From contig OZ037767.1 of NCBI GenBank assembly GCA_964035545.1, positions 23,417,128 to 23,481,127 on the forward strand: a stretch of 64,000 bases of DNA, in the 5' to 3' direction. Below the pieces are notes generated by a model, which saw only the letters and a program-made list of their open reading frames with translations, ran no database searches and was not told where the DNA came from. How positions within the stretch are numbered: the stretch's first letter is position 1; each line of letters starts with the position of its first letter. This document shows, in pieces, positions 38,801 to 48,554 of this stretch. The DNA is from Bugula neritina (Eukaryota; Bryozoa; Gymnolaemata; Cheilostomatida; Bugulidae). Made by a program: the position numbers and the translations under genes.

Positions 38801-41800
38801 ATGTCATGTGACTGCAGTTAATGTCATGTGACTGCAGTTAATGTCATGTGATTGCAGTTGACTTGACTTAGAAGGTAAGTACTCTGCAGTTGCAATATAA
38901 AGTCATAAAAGTTGAGATGAATGAAACCCGGCAAGTCAAACCAAGTATTAAGATAGATAGAATGAAGTCACGGCTACAACAGCTGTATAGAGAGAGACTA
39001 AGAGTAAACCCTTTCAGCTAAAGGAGTAGACCCTGTACTGACACTAGACAACCACACAATCCTATTCCATGCAACAAACAAAACAAGTTCTAGAGAGGGA
39101 AAATAGAAAGAATAACATACAGAAGAGGCCAACATAAATGTGAACATGTTTCAACAAAACACTGCAACAGGCTCAGAGTTATCTTTCCAATGCTAAACAA
39201 CACTGAATACACAGCTCTGCTTTATGCAGAATGACAGCCAGAGGCAAAACATTGCTATGTTATACAATATGCATATCTAAAGTTACATCAGTTCTCAGAA
39301 AGCCCTGAAATAAAAATGAACCGCACACCATAAACAACAAACAGTATAGAAATGCAGGCAATAGTAGAGTGTAACATGCAACAAATGATATTTAGTATTA
39401 AATTGTAAAGTTGCTCATAGAATACATGAGATACAACATTTAAATGGCTTACCTGAAGTGAAATCTATGTATTACATAAGAATCAGTAAATCATATTATT
39501 GTCAAGTAATACAAAATAGGATTGCAGCATTACAGGGAAGAATTTTGTAGAACTAATATTACCAAGTTAATATAGTATATACATTCTTATCATGTGTTCT
39601 TATCGACACAAACTGACTTATAGTACCAAACACCGGAATTCCGCATTGTTTTGCACTTTACTCTTTGCAGCCCAACAATCAATGTACACAAACTTGTGCT
39701 AATTAAAAGTTGTCTGCACTTTCTACATCAATGAGCTCAAGTTTCACTGAATATAATTAACACTTAATTAGATGTACAGGAAATGAATTCTACAAGATGG
39801 GAGGGCAAGCCTTTTCTATGATTGGCTCATGTGATGATATTGCCCGTGTTCTAGAATCTAGACACAAAGGGGTCATAAGATCTCCGACCCCTCCACACTC
39901 CAAACAAAATTTCACAATTTTTAGAAACTTAGACTATTGAAACAACGCCCAAACAGTCAGTGAGTTTCAAGTTTCTTATGGTATAAAAGTGCTGGTTGAC
40001 AGAGGACCTTTAAAGGAATGACGCAATGACATGCATCTTTACACATACCTGTACGAGTCATGTTTGTTGATGTGGAAAACTTCCAACTCCGGAAGGGAAT
40101 TGCATTCAGAGCTGACGGAGTCTCGTTTGGATAAGACATTATTGTTAGAGATTCCAGTGAAGATTTCTATCAACACAAATTTAAATTATCTTTTAAACTG
40201 CATTTCTAGGCTTCCACAAACTTTTACAGTGAGCTAGTGAGAAGATAATTCTAGTTGCCACATACACCATTTATTTCAATGTCATTGTAGAAAAGTTGAC
40301 TTTTAAAGAAAATTACAGCTAAATAAAGAGCCTTGCATATCTGCATGTATGAATGGTAGTTAGTATTTCAGCTCATTAGCTATGTATTAGCTGATTCCAG
40401 TTGTTGTGTGTACTAAGTGCAAGCCCTGGAGTTAATCTGCGAGAAATCCTAGTTATTACCTCCCACCTTTAAGGATATGTTGGCTTGGCCTTAAAACCTT
40501 GTAGATTCCAATTAATCCAGACTGTACTAGACTTACTTTTAGTTAAGAATCAAGACTTGGTTGGAATAACTCAAAACTACTTCCAGTCATAGATATTATT
40601 AAGTTGAACTAATGATTTGTTTAAATTTTTAGAAAAATGGAGATAAAGGAACCAGTTGTTGCAAGATTAAAAAACATGAATCCCTAGTAACAACTGCTGG
40701 CTAGTCCAGTCTTCCATTGTAGAAAATATTAGTAACTAGTTGGATTGAAAAATACAAGTTTTGAAAATACAATTTGCCATCATTTAGTTTCATAATTTAG
40801 TTCAATGGCCACAAAAAATATGATAGAATTTTATAGCATAAGAATAATACTTCAAATTTTTTTCAATAGTAAATATCTTAGTAAGAAATGAAGCTGAAAC
40901 GATTGAATATAGGCTAAAAAGCATTTAAGGCCTGGCCTCACTATCGTGAGAATCGTGTGACGATTTTCATGAGTTATCCTCTCTTTATGACCAACCACAC
41001 ACTCGTCAGACGAAACACATAAATAAATAGTCTGTGAATGAGTCTTGTACGAAATACAAACAGCAGAAAATTGCCAAATAGAAAAAAGTGGTAGAAATGA
41101 AATAATTACTGTTGCTAAAATTTTATTGACCAATTAAATGTGATTTTTCGTCCATCGTCATCTTTGTGTACACCCAGTGAAGACGATTTCGTTTGAATTT
41201 CCTCGATTTGTCTCGTACGATTCTTTTTTCGTATCAAATAGATGATTTCGCGTGAGGCCAGGCCTTTAAACAACTTTTCACAAAAAAGCACCCTGAGTTG
41301 TTTTGATATAATCTCAATGGCAGTAAACTAGTGCACCATTTGTGCAACTTGACTAGAATGTTATAATAACATTCTAGTTTAACAAAAGCCACACTCCCGC
41401 AGATTTTAATCACTTTTGAGAGTCAATTTTCTGCTATTTTCATTTACTGAAGTAGAGTTAGGTTGTAGTGTTGGGGTGCATTTAGGTAACTCTGCTATAC
41501 AGTATACTCAAGTAAGAGTGATTAAACTAAATACATCCCAAGAACCCAGTAAATTTATATATATCTCAACAGAAGAAAACTCCTTGATCTTTTTGGCTCT
41601 TCATCAACACCTTATATATTAGAAACTGGCTACATATACAAGTTATCTACTACACAGTGTAAACACTAAATGCTCAGGTCTGACTTTTTCTTAGCTGAGC
41701 CAACAGGAAGTCAGTCAAATGCTGCCTAACACACAATAACTGTTAGGAATGGAGAAAGTTGAACTTCCTCATTGCTGCTACCCAGTAACTGAACTTCCAG

Positions 41801-42801
41801 AACTATCCAGAAGAGGGTATTTTCATTTAGCACTTTACCTACTTATAATCATTATACTGATTAATGGTTTAATTTCAGCTGACGGTTATAAACTCATATA
41901 TCAAATCTAATATAAATTACCCATAACCATAAAAGTAGACTTTAAAGCAAAATAAAAAAAATGCAATACCTAAGATAAAAAATTATTTAGATTTGGTACT
42001 TAAAGTCTAAACAAAAATATAATATTATTTTTACTGCAAGAATGTTTATAGTAGCCTTATAGTAGGCACATTCGCATAGAAATCCAACATGCACAGACCT
42101 CTCGGCTCATCTGAGACACTGCGACAGAGTGTTTGATGTCTGTACACAACATTGACATCTTCAGAACCAGGATTCGCTGACTCAGCTCCTGCAGCTGCCT
42201 GCTTGCTCTCTGTGTTGCTGCCGTGAGTCAAGATTAAACTTAGTGACACAATCTGCTTCACACCTTCACTTATGGTGCTACTAGATACTCTCTCTACCTG
42301 CAAAGCAGTTATTAGTCATGAATATCAAGGCTATCACAGTAGTAATTCCTGTCAGGTAACATACATTGAAGAAAACTTTCTACGTAAGAATGAGTATTTA
42401 GTCAACTTTTTAATCTGCATGAATAGAGATTGTGAGAAATAGATGGGCATGAAATTTGTTAAGATATATCATTCTATTATAAAGTAATTCCTAGTATTCA
42501 TAGTATTGTAGTGTGTATTATGAGCCACCCTAGGATCAATTTCTAGTATTATTCTCTATAAGGTAATGCCTCTGTTAAAACAGCTCAATGTCAATGACAA
42601 ACTTACAGTTTTGGCTACGGAGGTTTGTTTTCGTGATGTACAAAACTAAGAAGGTTTGTTTCAACAATACACAAAACCACGGTAGTTTGTTTATAAACAG
42701 TCAAACACACATCTATGCTATAAGAACTACTCAGTATATCAACTAACTTTCTTTTTCCTAAACCCAACATCAGGCTGACCGGTCAAAGGAGTGTTCTCCA
42801 T
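13559..42801 (-). CDS. DGKZ/DGKI-like: Diacylglycerol kinase, type IV (zeta/iota-like), complete gene
   Basis: Converts diacylglycerol to phosphatidic acid, ending DAG signalling and producing PA. I reconstruct 29 coding exons (plus-strand coordinates, in gene order): 42748-42801, 42099-42297, 40049-40166, 34429-34575, 30553-30781, 30137-30385, 29316-30018, 27499-27582, 25657-25759, 25160-25243, 24364-24438, 24083-24136, 23677-23784, 23189-23338, 22316-22472, 21715-21848, 21319-21474, 20473-20645, 19700-19865, 18797-18976, 18311-18397, 17792-17899, 16887-16989, 16447-16638, 15730-15851, 15436-15524, 14441-14674, 14046-14145, 13559-13669. Exons 4-29 sum to 1366 codons without a break. Domain order (unusual N-terminus, two C1 domains, MARCKS-like basic patch, catalytic and accessory kinase domains, ankyrin repeats, C-terminal PDZ ligand) identifies the type IV class. 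Weak points: the junction of exons 3 and 4, the exact start, and whether every N-terminal exon is in one transcript. Confidence 0.93.
13909..13953. repeat. (CA)n microsatellite
   Basis: Imperfect CA dinucleotide run with CG interruptions in the last intron of the kinase gene; further CA and GCA units continue to about 13977. Confidence 0.9.
17004..17120. repeat. 12-bp array (ATTACCTGCATC) abutting kinase exon 23
   Basis: About nine to ten 12-bp units. On the transcribed sense strand (minus) most units read GCAGGTAATGAT, which contains the donor-like CAG|GTAAT, and the array runs to within about 15 bases of the exon 23 acceptor (ag at 16991-16990 or 16995-16994). Confidence 0.9.
18311..21848 (-). 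CDS. Kinase exons 16-21: catalytic and accessory domains
   Basis: Exon 16 opens with [14 protein letters not shown] and ends LELYKK; exon 17 carries the nucleotide-binding CGGDGTVGW motif and [15 protein letters not shown]; exon 18 has [11 protein letters not shown] and the LDRWDLNV strand; exon 19 gives LGADAH and [15 protein letters not shown]; exon 20 has [15 protein letters not shown] and [11 protein letters not shown]; exon 21 gives LQVGGHGEK. These are the diagnostic blocks of the DAGKc and DAGKa domains, and the GGDGT loop needed for catalysis is intact, so the enzyme should be active. Confidence 0.96.
22316..22472 (-). CDS. Kinase exon 15: MARCKS-like basic patch
   Basis: This exon encodes [16 protein letters not shown] followed by [10 protein letters not shown] and KRPLL. 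In vertebrate type IV diacylglycerol kinases the same position holds a MARCKS phosphorylation-site-like stretch that acts as a nuclear localisation signal controlled by PKC. Its presence here, between the C1 and catalytic domains, is the best single argument for the type IV assignment. Confidence 0.9.
23189..27582 (-). CDS. Kinase exons 8-14: C1 domains
   Basis: Exons 8-9 lead into a VDWTEYAK segment matching the start of the conserved region of type IV kinases. Exons 10-12 encode the first, atypical C1 domain ([14 protein letters not shown], then [16 protein letters not shown] and CKPTFREAG). Exons 13-14 encode the second ([20 protein letters not shown], then [13 protein letters not shown] and CKLG), ending with IIPPSWIIK. 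The Cys/His pattern C-X2-C-X4-H-X2/3-C is intact in both. C1 domains of this class help place the enzyme at membranes. Confidence 0.93.
24553..24657. repeat. Long G-rich polypurine tract
   Basis: About 100 bases composed almost wholly of G and A with many runs of three to seven G on the plus strand, inside a kinase intron. Quadruplex and triplex (H-DNA) formation are both plausible. The pre-mRNA (minus strand) carries the pyrimidine version. Confidence 0.9.
24930..25055. repeat. 21-bp minisatellite with internal inverted repeat
   Basis: Six copies of a 21-bp unit that includes CACCTAACTTGAGGTG, whose ends CACCT and AGGTG are complementary and could form a small hairpin in each unit. It lies in a kinase intron, about 100 bases from exon 10. 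Confidence 0.9.
26847..27001. mobile_element. Foldback MITE with ~45-bp terminal inverted repeats
   Basis: The left end TTCTATAAGCAGCACCAAG and the reverse complement of the right end, TTCTATAAGCAGCTCCGAG, continue to match for about 45 bases with about six differences (through AGTTGGGGGTGACNGAGTG). Total length 155 bp with no coding capacity. A target-site duplication is not obvious. It lies in the kinase intron between exons 8 and 9. A decayed relative is at 11422-11535. Confidence 0.82.
27362..27398. repeat. CAG/AGC microsatellite
   Basis: A short imperfect run of CAG/AGC triplets in a kinase intron. Confidence 0.75.
29130..29250. repeat. 18-bp minisatellite carrying TCACATGA E-boxes
   Basis: Units of AGTCACATGACACAGTAG repeat with seven TCACATGA cores. 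It lies in the intron just after the donor of kinase exon 7 (exon end 29316). Confidence 0.9.
29316..34575 (-). CDS. Kinase N-terminal exons 4-7 (disordered, Ser-rich)
   Basis: Exon 4 (34429-34575) encodes [15 protein letters not shown]; exon 5 (30553-30781) has [10 protein letters not shown] and [14 protein letters not shown]; exon 6 (30137-30385) is acidic, with an internal [18 protein letters not shown] that could be an alternative start; exon 7 (29316-30018) is long, Ser-rich and contains a 12-residue tandem repeat, then [16 protein letters not shown]. All phases agree: G|CA, G|AT and GA|A at the three following junctions. These segments look intrinsically disordered and phosphorylatable. 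Vertebrate type IV kinases also have variable N-termini made by alternative promoters. Confidence 0.78.
29528..29764 (-). repeat. Coding minisatellite, 12-residue repeat in kinase exon 7
   Basis: A 36-bp unit encoding variants of [12 protein letters not shown] occurs six times plus a partial copy, fully in frame. Because 36 is a multiple of three, other frames are also open and appear as artefact ORFs. Each unit offers Ser/Thr and SP sites. Confidence 0.92.
33786..33990. repeat. 36-bp minisatellite (two diverged 18-bp halves)
   Basis: About five and a half copies of a 36-bp unit starting GTAAAGGTATATGTACAC; the two 18-bp halves are related, so the array grew from an 18-mer. Degenerate units continue to about 34090. 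Open frames on both strands are artefacts of the period. Confidence 0.9.
34110..34405. repeat. ACTATACCACTATACAC array beside kinase exon 4
   Basis: Degenerate units of CTATACACTATACCA/TCTATACACTA type fill the intron from about 25 bases after the exon 4 donor (exon end 34429). Confidence 0.9.
36245..36310. repeat. Three copies of a ~24-bp unit (CAAGTATAAACA)
   Basis: CTCAAGTATAAACACAAGTAC-type units occur three times in the kinase intron between exons 3 and 4. Confidence 0.75.
36403..36700. mobile_element. Possible decayed hAT-type non-autonomous element
   Basis: CAGGGGTGTCCAACCTTTT at 36403-36421 resembles the terminal sequence of many hAT transposons, and AGGCCACATAAAATTAGGCTG near 36670 resembles sub-terminal sequence of such elements. 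The other terminal repeat was not found, so the extent is a guess. Confidence 0.35.
38601..38862. repeat. 20-bp minisatellite carrying TCATGTGA E-boxes
   Basis: Twelve TCATGTGA cores at 20-bp spacing, usually within ATGTCATGTGACTGCAGTTA, in the kinase intron between exons 3 and 4. One 20-bp position in the early part is degenerate. Confidence 0.93.
40049..42801 (-). CDS. Kinase N-terminal exons 1-3 (low-complexity leader)
   Basis: Exon 1 begins with [18 protein letters not shown] at 42801; exon 2 (42099-42297) continues in phase and is rich in Ser and Glu; exon 3 (40049-40166) includes [19 protein letters not shown]. Phases between exons 1, 2 and 3 agree. The next exon (34429-34575) fits only if exon 3 uses a second donor four bases further on (CAGGTAT|gtgtaa) or if an exon between them has been missed, because the stronger donor CAG|gtatgt leads straight into a stop. 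Assignment to the kinase rests on strand, order and phase, not on homology. Confidence 0.6.
40924..41269. mobile_element. MITE with GGCCTGGCCTCAC termini and TTTAA duplication
   Basis: GGCCTGGCCTCAC at 40929-40941 and its exact reverse complement at 41252-41264 bound a 336-bp element without coding capacity. TTTAA stands directly outside both ends (40924-40928 and 41265-41269), a likely target-site duplication. It lies in the kinase intron between exons 2 and 3. Confidence 0.85.
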
Positions 42802-44499
42802 ATCTAGCTGAGCTTTGAGAATATTTGTTGGAACTGTTTACACGGCTACATTCTTCTGGACTGTTCTTGTTTGTTGAGAATGATGTATTTGGACTACTTC
42901 AGTGCACAAATCTGTAGAATCTAGAATGGATGGGAAGATTTCAAGTCAATAATGTTTTGCAAATGATAATTTTTTTTAATGTAAAGACAAAGGGTATTAT
43001 TAAATCTTATGCTATATATTCCAAATGCAAATTACAATCTTTAACTATTGTTAGTAGCAGCGTGGGTTATCATAATTGAATAAATTGCAAGGTGTAGTGA
43101 GACTCAGCCACTGATTACATCGAATATAATGGATTTTCCAAGAGTGAAAAACAATAATAAGTAAAGCCCAGCAGAAAAATGCACCTGAGTTACCGAAGAA
43201 ATAACACAGTTCTATATAAGTCACTAGTTTTGTTACACATGTGTTTATAATGTCAAGAAACCAGCTTATATTCAACATAAAATTTTGTACTTGATGCACC
43301 AAAAATACCAGGAATGGCGGACCACCTAACCAATACTTGAGAAAAAAACATATCAAAAACACCAGAATATTGACAAGAGCTGAGTACAATTCACTGCTCC
43401 TACAAGGTGGTGTTCAGATCCTAACCAAAATCCAAGCCAAGCAGTTCAGCCATTAACATTACTAATTAGAATAAAATTACCATCTACTTGATTTGGCTTA
43501 ACGTAGCCAACTGATATGGACTTAGTTTTGAAACTAGAATTAAACTGGTGCAAGCAAGTCAAACCCCAAGTGCCCAATACCTTTTAATAATAACTCAAAT
43601 ATCTACTGACTATTTAAATTATAGCCTTATGATCAATATGTTTTTCTTTTATACAGGATTATGGGTTGCAGCATTCAACACTAAAAAAGTAAAAATATTT
43701 TATAAATAGACGGTATTAACCTAAAAGTGAATGAAACATCAACTAAGGTGAAACGCAGCATGGTTGAACCAAGACAAATTTGTTCTTCAATAAAGACCTC
43801 AAATGACCAATTTTTTGATAGTTATATACCGTTTGCTTATATAAGAGCTACTTTAATGATGCTATGCATAAAAGAAATGATTTAATCAAAAACAAAAATG
43901 AGCAGCATGAATATGGATCATCTGAAAACCTAGCAACATTAAAATGAGACCTAGAATATTTATCACACATCCTGTTTTTTATTTTTAACTATCCAATCCA
44001 TTTCCCCACATTAGTGCAACGACAGAAATTTATGTCTTACAACCAATGCTTTAACTGATAATTAGACTTTAGCACTTAGCTATGCTTTATTTTAGTTTTA
44101 GCCTTTAATAAACAATTTGAAGATTAGCACCTGGAAGTTAAACTCTACTATTAAAACAAGCAGAGAGAAATAGTAAATGGCATCTTCATGCACCACTGAA
44201 ATTGAAAAGTAAAGTGAGAGCATTTGTGGGTCACTCTTTCTGAATGAATCTAACCATCCATCTCCTACTCAAAGCTGAGTGTACTTAATGTATTGATAGT
44301 CAATGATAATAGCTAATAGGTCCAACTTCAGTAATTTTCCGGTGTTCGATTTTTCATGGGCCAACGTTTAGTGATTTGATTGAAAATCCTGCCACTGCCA
44401 AAACTTATCAAAAGCATATTTGGTTATATTAAGTTTTCAGCTAATAGATTATATAAATTAGAGGTCAAATTCAGAAGGAACAACCTCAGAAAGATAAGA
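42802..44499. other. Kinase 5' flank and intergenic DNA
   Basis: The sequence just above 42801 should hold the kinase 5' UTR and perhaps its promoter; no TATA box is obvious. A minus-strand frame at 43051-43389 is hydrophobic and AT-driven without splice or homology support. Nothing else is seen. Confidence 0.45.
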
Positions 44500-44775
44500 C
44501 CTCATTCACATTTGCCGTACCTTACACCCCAACAGCAAATATCAGCCATTTTTAATAAAAACTTCAACATGCTATTAGGCTATTAGGTACGATCTATGAC
44601 AATTCATTGGACAATCATATCCAATGAGTTGAAGTAAAAGTTTTTCTGTCCAATAGGAGCCCACTGCAACTTGTTTGAATCAAGCAGTGCTTGATCCTTG
44701 AACGTATCACAACACAGTACAGGAAAATCAGACATTTGTAAAAATGGCTGATATTTGCTGTTACCGTGAATGAGG
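44500..44775. mobile_element. Foldback MITE with CCTCATTCAC termini
   Basis: CCTCATTCAC at 44500-44509 pairs with GTGAATGAGG at 44766-44775. Further in, AACAGCAAATATCAGCCATT pairs exactly with its reverse complement near 44743-44762. The inner match is better than the outer, so the arms are partly diverged. No coding capacity. Confidence 0.78.
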
Positions 44776-45102
44776 AGGAAAACTTGAGAGACATGAAAAC
44801 AAAATGGTGGATTCTAGAAATTTTGGCAATTTCTTAGTTTAACAATTATCATTTTGAGTAGAGAAAAATTACTCGCCTCTTTAAATGAAAACAATGTTAC
44901 CTATGTAAACTATGGAGATGATCATGTGACCAATCACTTTTCTTACAGCTTCCTTAATGCTTCGCATTTTATAATAATATTCTTTATCAAATTTTTGAAA
45001 GACCCTTTATGAATTAAAATTACCTGCACTGTTTCATCAAATACAGTAGTTGAATTTAAACAAATATAAAAGGAACTAATTGTAAGCCAGTGTTTAAGAG
45101 CA

Positions 45103-45290
45103 GAAGTGGTCTAGCTGTTGAAGCTCTGGCATGGTGTGCTCAATGTTCATGGGTTTCAATCCCAACAGAACCATTAGTGGTGTCTGGAAAATTATGATTG
45201 TTTCTTTAGCACAGCCTACATAGTCTTTGGCCCACTTAGCAAACCCTTGCCATTAGGGGATCTTACTGGTATACAGACAAAAAAAAAACA
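45103..45290 (+). mobile_element. tRNA-derived SINE
   Basis: The head contains GTGGTCTAGCTGTTGAAG, which resembles the A-box region of a tRNA gene, and GGGTTTCAATCCC at 45151-45163, which resembles the B box (GGTTCGAATCC) with its flanking stem. An unrelated body of about 110 bases follows and ends in a run of ten A after GAC at about 45279-45289. Head, body and A tail together are the standard SINE architecture. It is not a functional tRNA gene because the anticodon arm and 3' acceptor do not fold. Confidence 0.75.
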
Positions 45291-46229
45291 TGAGTTCTAG
45301 AACAGAAAGGGACTTTCTGAGATTCTCTAATGCTAAATTAAATAGAAGGTGCCAGTGATAACAGTTACACAGTTATTGCCCGCCAGCTTATGCAGTTGGC
45401 CAAACTCCAAAGCGAATAACTGACAATACTAACACTCCCTTACAACATAGGTGATGACTAGGAGTAAACCCTGAAATACACTTATTATGCTGCTTTTTCC
45501 TGTTTCAGTACAAAAGAGATTTAGCATGTTATTTAAGCCAAAAGAATAGTTGAAGTTCTCTTACAACACGCAAAAAATAAGAGAGAAGCAAAATTACTAT
45601 TTAACCTAGAACAGTCTACTCAAAATGGTGATCAGATCACATATTTGGAATACCATACTTTATCATTTAGGTGCAGTAATGGAGAAAGGTTAAATAGCTC
45701 AAGTTCTTTAACTTTCAGACAAACTAATATTCAGCAGTAGCCAACAAAGTCATAGCAAAGTTAATTATACTCTTCAAAATGACTACCTAGGACCTAGGTC
45801 CTAGTATAAAGATAATCTGATGACATAAACACCAAAAACTCATCTTTACGGCTGTATTACCCCATAAACCTCCACATATAGTTCAGCAGCAATGAAAGTT
45901 GGTAACAACATAGAAATGGCACCCAATTAAATGCCAAACATTAAATCAATTAGGTGCTATAAGTGCAAGAAACCAACTGCAGTTTAAAGTAGAATCTTTA
46001 TAACTGACTACTGAAATTAACAAGTGACCTCTACTAAATATGGCAATGATGGTTCTATGCTAGCAAATAAATAAATAATGTGCAACAATATATAATATTA
46101 TAAATTGTATGTGTTGAAATTTCACTAAGCCAATACAGTAGTTGTAACAGTCTGTTGATGCGTTAGGGTAACTGGCAGAGTAAGACTTACCAAGTTACTC
46201 TTAAATTTAACGATTTAGAGTGTTACTAC
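45291..46229. other. Intergenic DNA, nothing seen
   Basis: AT-rich, no ORF or repeat of note. Confidence 0.5.
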
Positions 46230-47120
46230 TAGTTGAGTATTTTAAAATCAAAACACACTACACTCACACTGTTAGTGTTGCACTGACAGTATAAGTATCA
46301 GTGTTATGTGCATTATGATTATCATTATGATATTGATTATCAGTATAAAAACTAATAAGTATTAATATAATAACAGAACTTTCTACTTTTCATGGTGATA
46401 ATATTAGTAATAGCAACAATGCTACTATAACTATTACGATCAGTATTACTATTACTATAAATATAGGTTAACATAAGTATAACTATTAGTATTAGACTTT
46501 AATTAAACTAAATAAATATAAATACAAGTACTATAATCATAATGATAATAAAAATCATATTATTATTAATCTTATCAACTGTTGATAATTATTATTCTGA
46601 CATTTAACACACTGAATCTGATACAGTATCAGTGTGAGTATAAATATCACCACCACTATCAGTATGAGTAACACTAACAGTTAATACTAAAACTAAGTAT
46701 ACTACTAATAGTAATAGTAATAGTTAGTGTAATACTAATAGTAATCAATTGGTAATAGTAATACTAATACTAATAGTAATACTAAGTCTAATAGCAATAG
46801 TTATACTTTTACTTCAACCACTAGTAGTTTTTAGTATAACTATAACTATAAGTGTTGGACTAAGACTTGGTTGTTTCACTTGACTGGAGCTCACAGGTAC
46901 TTAAACTTAAAGTTTAAGCTAGTTATATTGAATAATTATAATCATAATGACAATGAATATGATACTAATTTATTAAATTAATATTAATTATATTTATTGT
47001 AACTATTACTAGTACAGTATTAGTATTAGTATTACTATTACTATTAGTATTAGTATAACTATAAGTAGTAGTATAACTATAAGTATTGGTATTACTATTA
47101 GTATTATTCATGGTAATCAA
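46230..47120. repeat. Low-complexity ACTAAT/ATTAGT simple sequence
   Basis: Nearly 900 bases dominated by imperfect ACT, ATT, AGT and ATA triplets. Similar DNA recurs at about 51060-51600 and 60020-60500, on both sides of the Gypsy element. Confidence 0.8.
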
Positions 47121-48300
47121 TATTCAATATCATGATTTTGATTTCCTAACATCAATTTTTTCATATAACAATAATCATAATGGTGAACCCTATAAAGAGT
47201 CATTCTATGTTTTCCAACTAAGTGTTGAAACATACTTATTCACCAGATATCATGCATTACAACTACACGTACCGTCAGCGTCGTTGATGCTTGGATTAAA
47301 TTGTTTGTATATAATAATAATAGAAACTGAAAGCTCTATTTCCTTAGTCAGTTGTGTTTTCTTCTGAAATAGCCCCGGTTTTTCCAAAAGTATGATTTCC
47401 TAAGAATTTTTCTGCATTAGATAGGATAACTCTAAGGCTTAAAAAGATATTTTTATAATCGTGTTCCTGACCAGCTTCTTCATTAGTGGTTAACTGTGTT
47501 TTAAATATTATGCTTTATAAATTAACAATTTTTGCTCCTTTATTCATCCTCTAAAGAATTTTCTGTTTGCATGCTTTTTGCTTTAATGTACTTTGTTGTG
47601 CATACTTTCTTTACAACATCAATAGAAAAATAAGGCTGTTTTTTCTCAATCTGTTAAAATCTTTTCTACCAATTTGTTACAAAAGTACAACTCTATGCAA
47701 ATCTGCACACTATATTATAAATATTTGGTATTTACTAATGCAATGACTGACTGCAAATCATTCAACTAAGAAAATAAATCCTACGGCCAACAACTAATGA
47801 TGGGCAGTTAGTCAATTAGGATAGTCAACAGTTCTAACTTTTGAACTAATTACAAATAGGTTTACTCATAATCCTACAATTTTTTTTCAAGCTGAAATTA
47901 TATCATATAGTTGATTCCTTGTTTCTAATTAAACTCTATCACAAAATCTAGTTATAGGTTGTGACTTTTAAAATAATAAAACAGTTACTGTCGGTTAACT
48001 TCATTAAGTTCTATGATATAATATAGAACTAAGTCTCTATTATCCATCGTAGACTGTTTAAGCACTGCCAGTTAAGTCTCTTGACTATTTCTCCAGAAAA
48101 TGGCAAGTTATATAAAAAGCAACAGTTTTACTGACAGTTGAGTAATTGACAGTAATTGTTTAACCATAGACTAAGGGCACTAACGTGTTGTTTTGCTAAA
48201 TCATAGGAATGTTATAATAAAGAAGTGCAGGCTTAAGGTTGAAATTCGTACTTTCTAGCTAAAATATACAAAACCATGAAGAAAGTTGTATATAGCATAT
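47121..48300. other. Intergenic DNA between low-complexity tract and MIX23 3' end
   Basis: AT-rich; the plus-strand frame at 47086-47367 is not supported by anything else. No gene seen. Confidence 0.5.
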
Positions 48301-48306
48301 TTTATT
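48301..48306 (-). terminator. Polyadenylation signal of MIX23
   Basis: AATAAA on the minus strand, about 250 bases beyond the MIX23 stop codon. Confidence 0.6.
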
Positions 48307-48554
48307 AGAATTAGTCAATTGGAAATATTGAGGTATGAATTAATCAGAAGCCCTGATAGCATAATATATGAAAAAGATAAAAACTCCAGAATTGCTAAAG
48401 CACCCTAACTGATAATACATACAATGCAAATGATACAATCTAAAAGATACAATCAGATTTACAGTTTTTCTTATGGAGGAACAAAGTCAGCAACAAAGTG
48501 AATAACATTCTTCATCATATAAAGTTCTATCCATACCATATGCCCACTCTTGCT

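Noticed and set aside
43051-43389. Hydrophobic 112-codon minus-strand frame resembling a membrane protein
   Set aside because: AT-driven Phe/Leu/Ile composition, no homology, no splice or promoter support.
45103-45180. Functional tRNA gene
   Set aside because: B-box-like stem present but no proper anticodon arm or acceptor stem; SINE architecture fits better.
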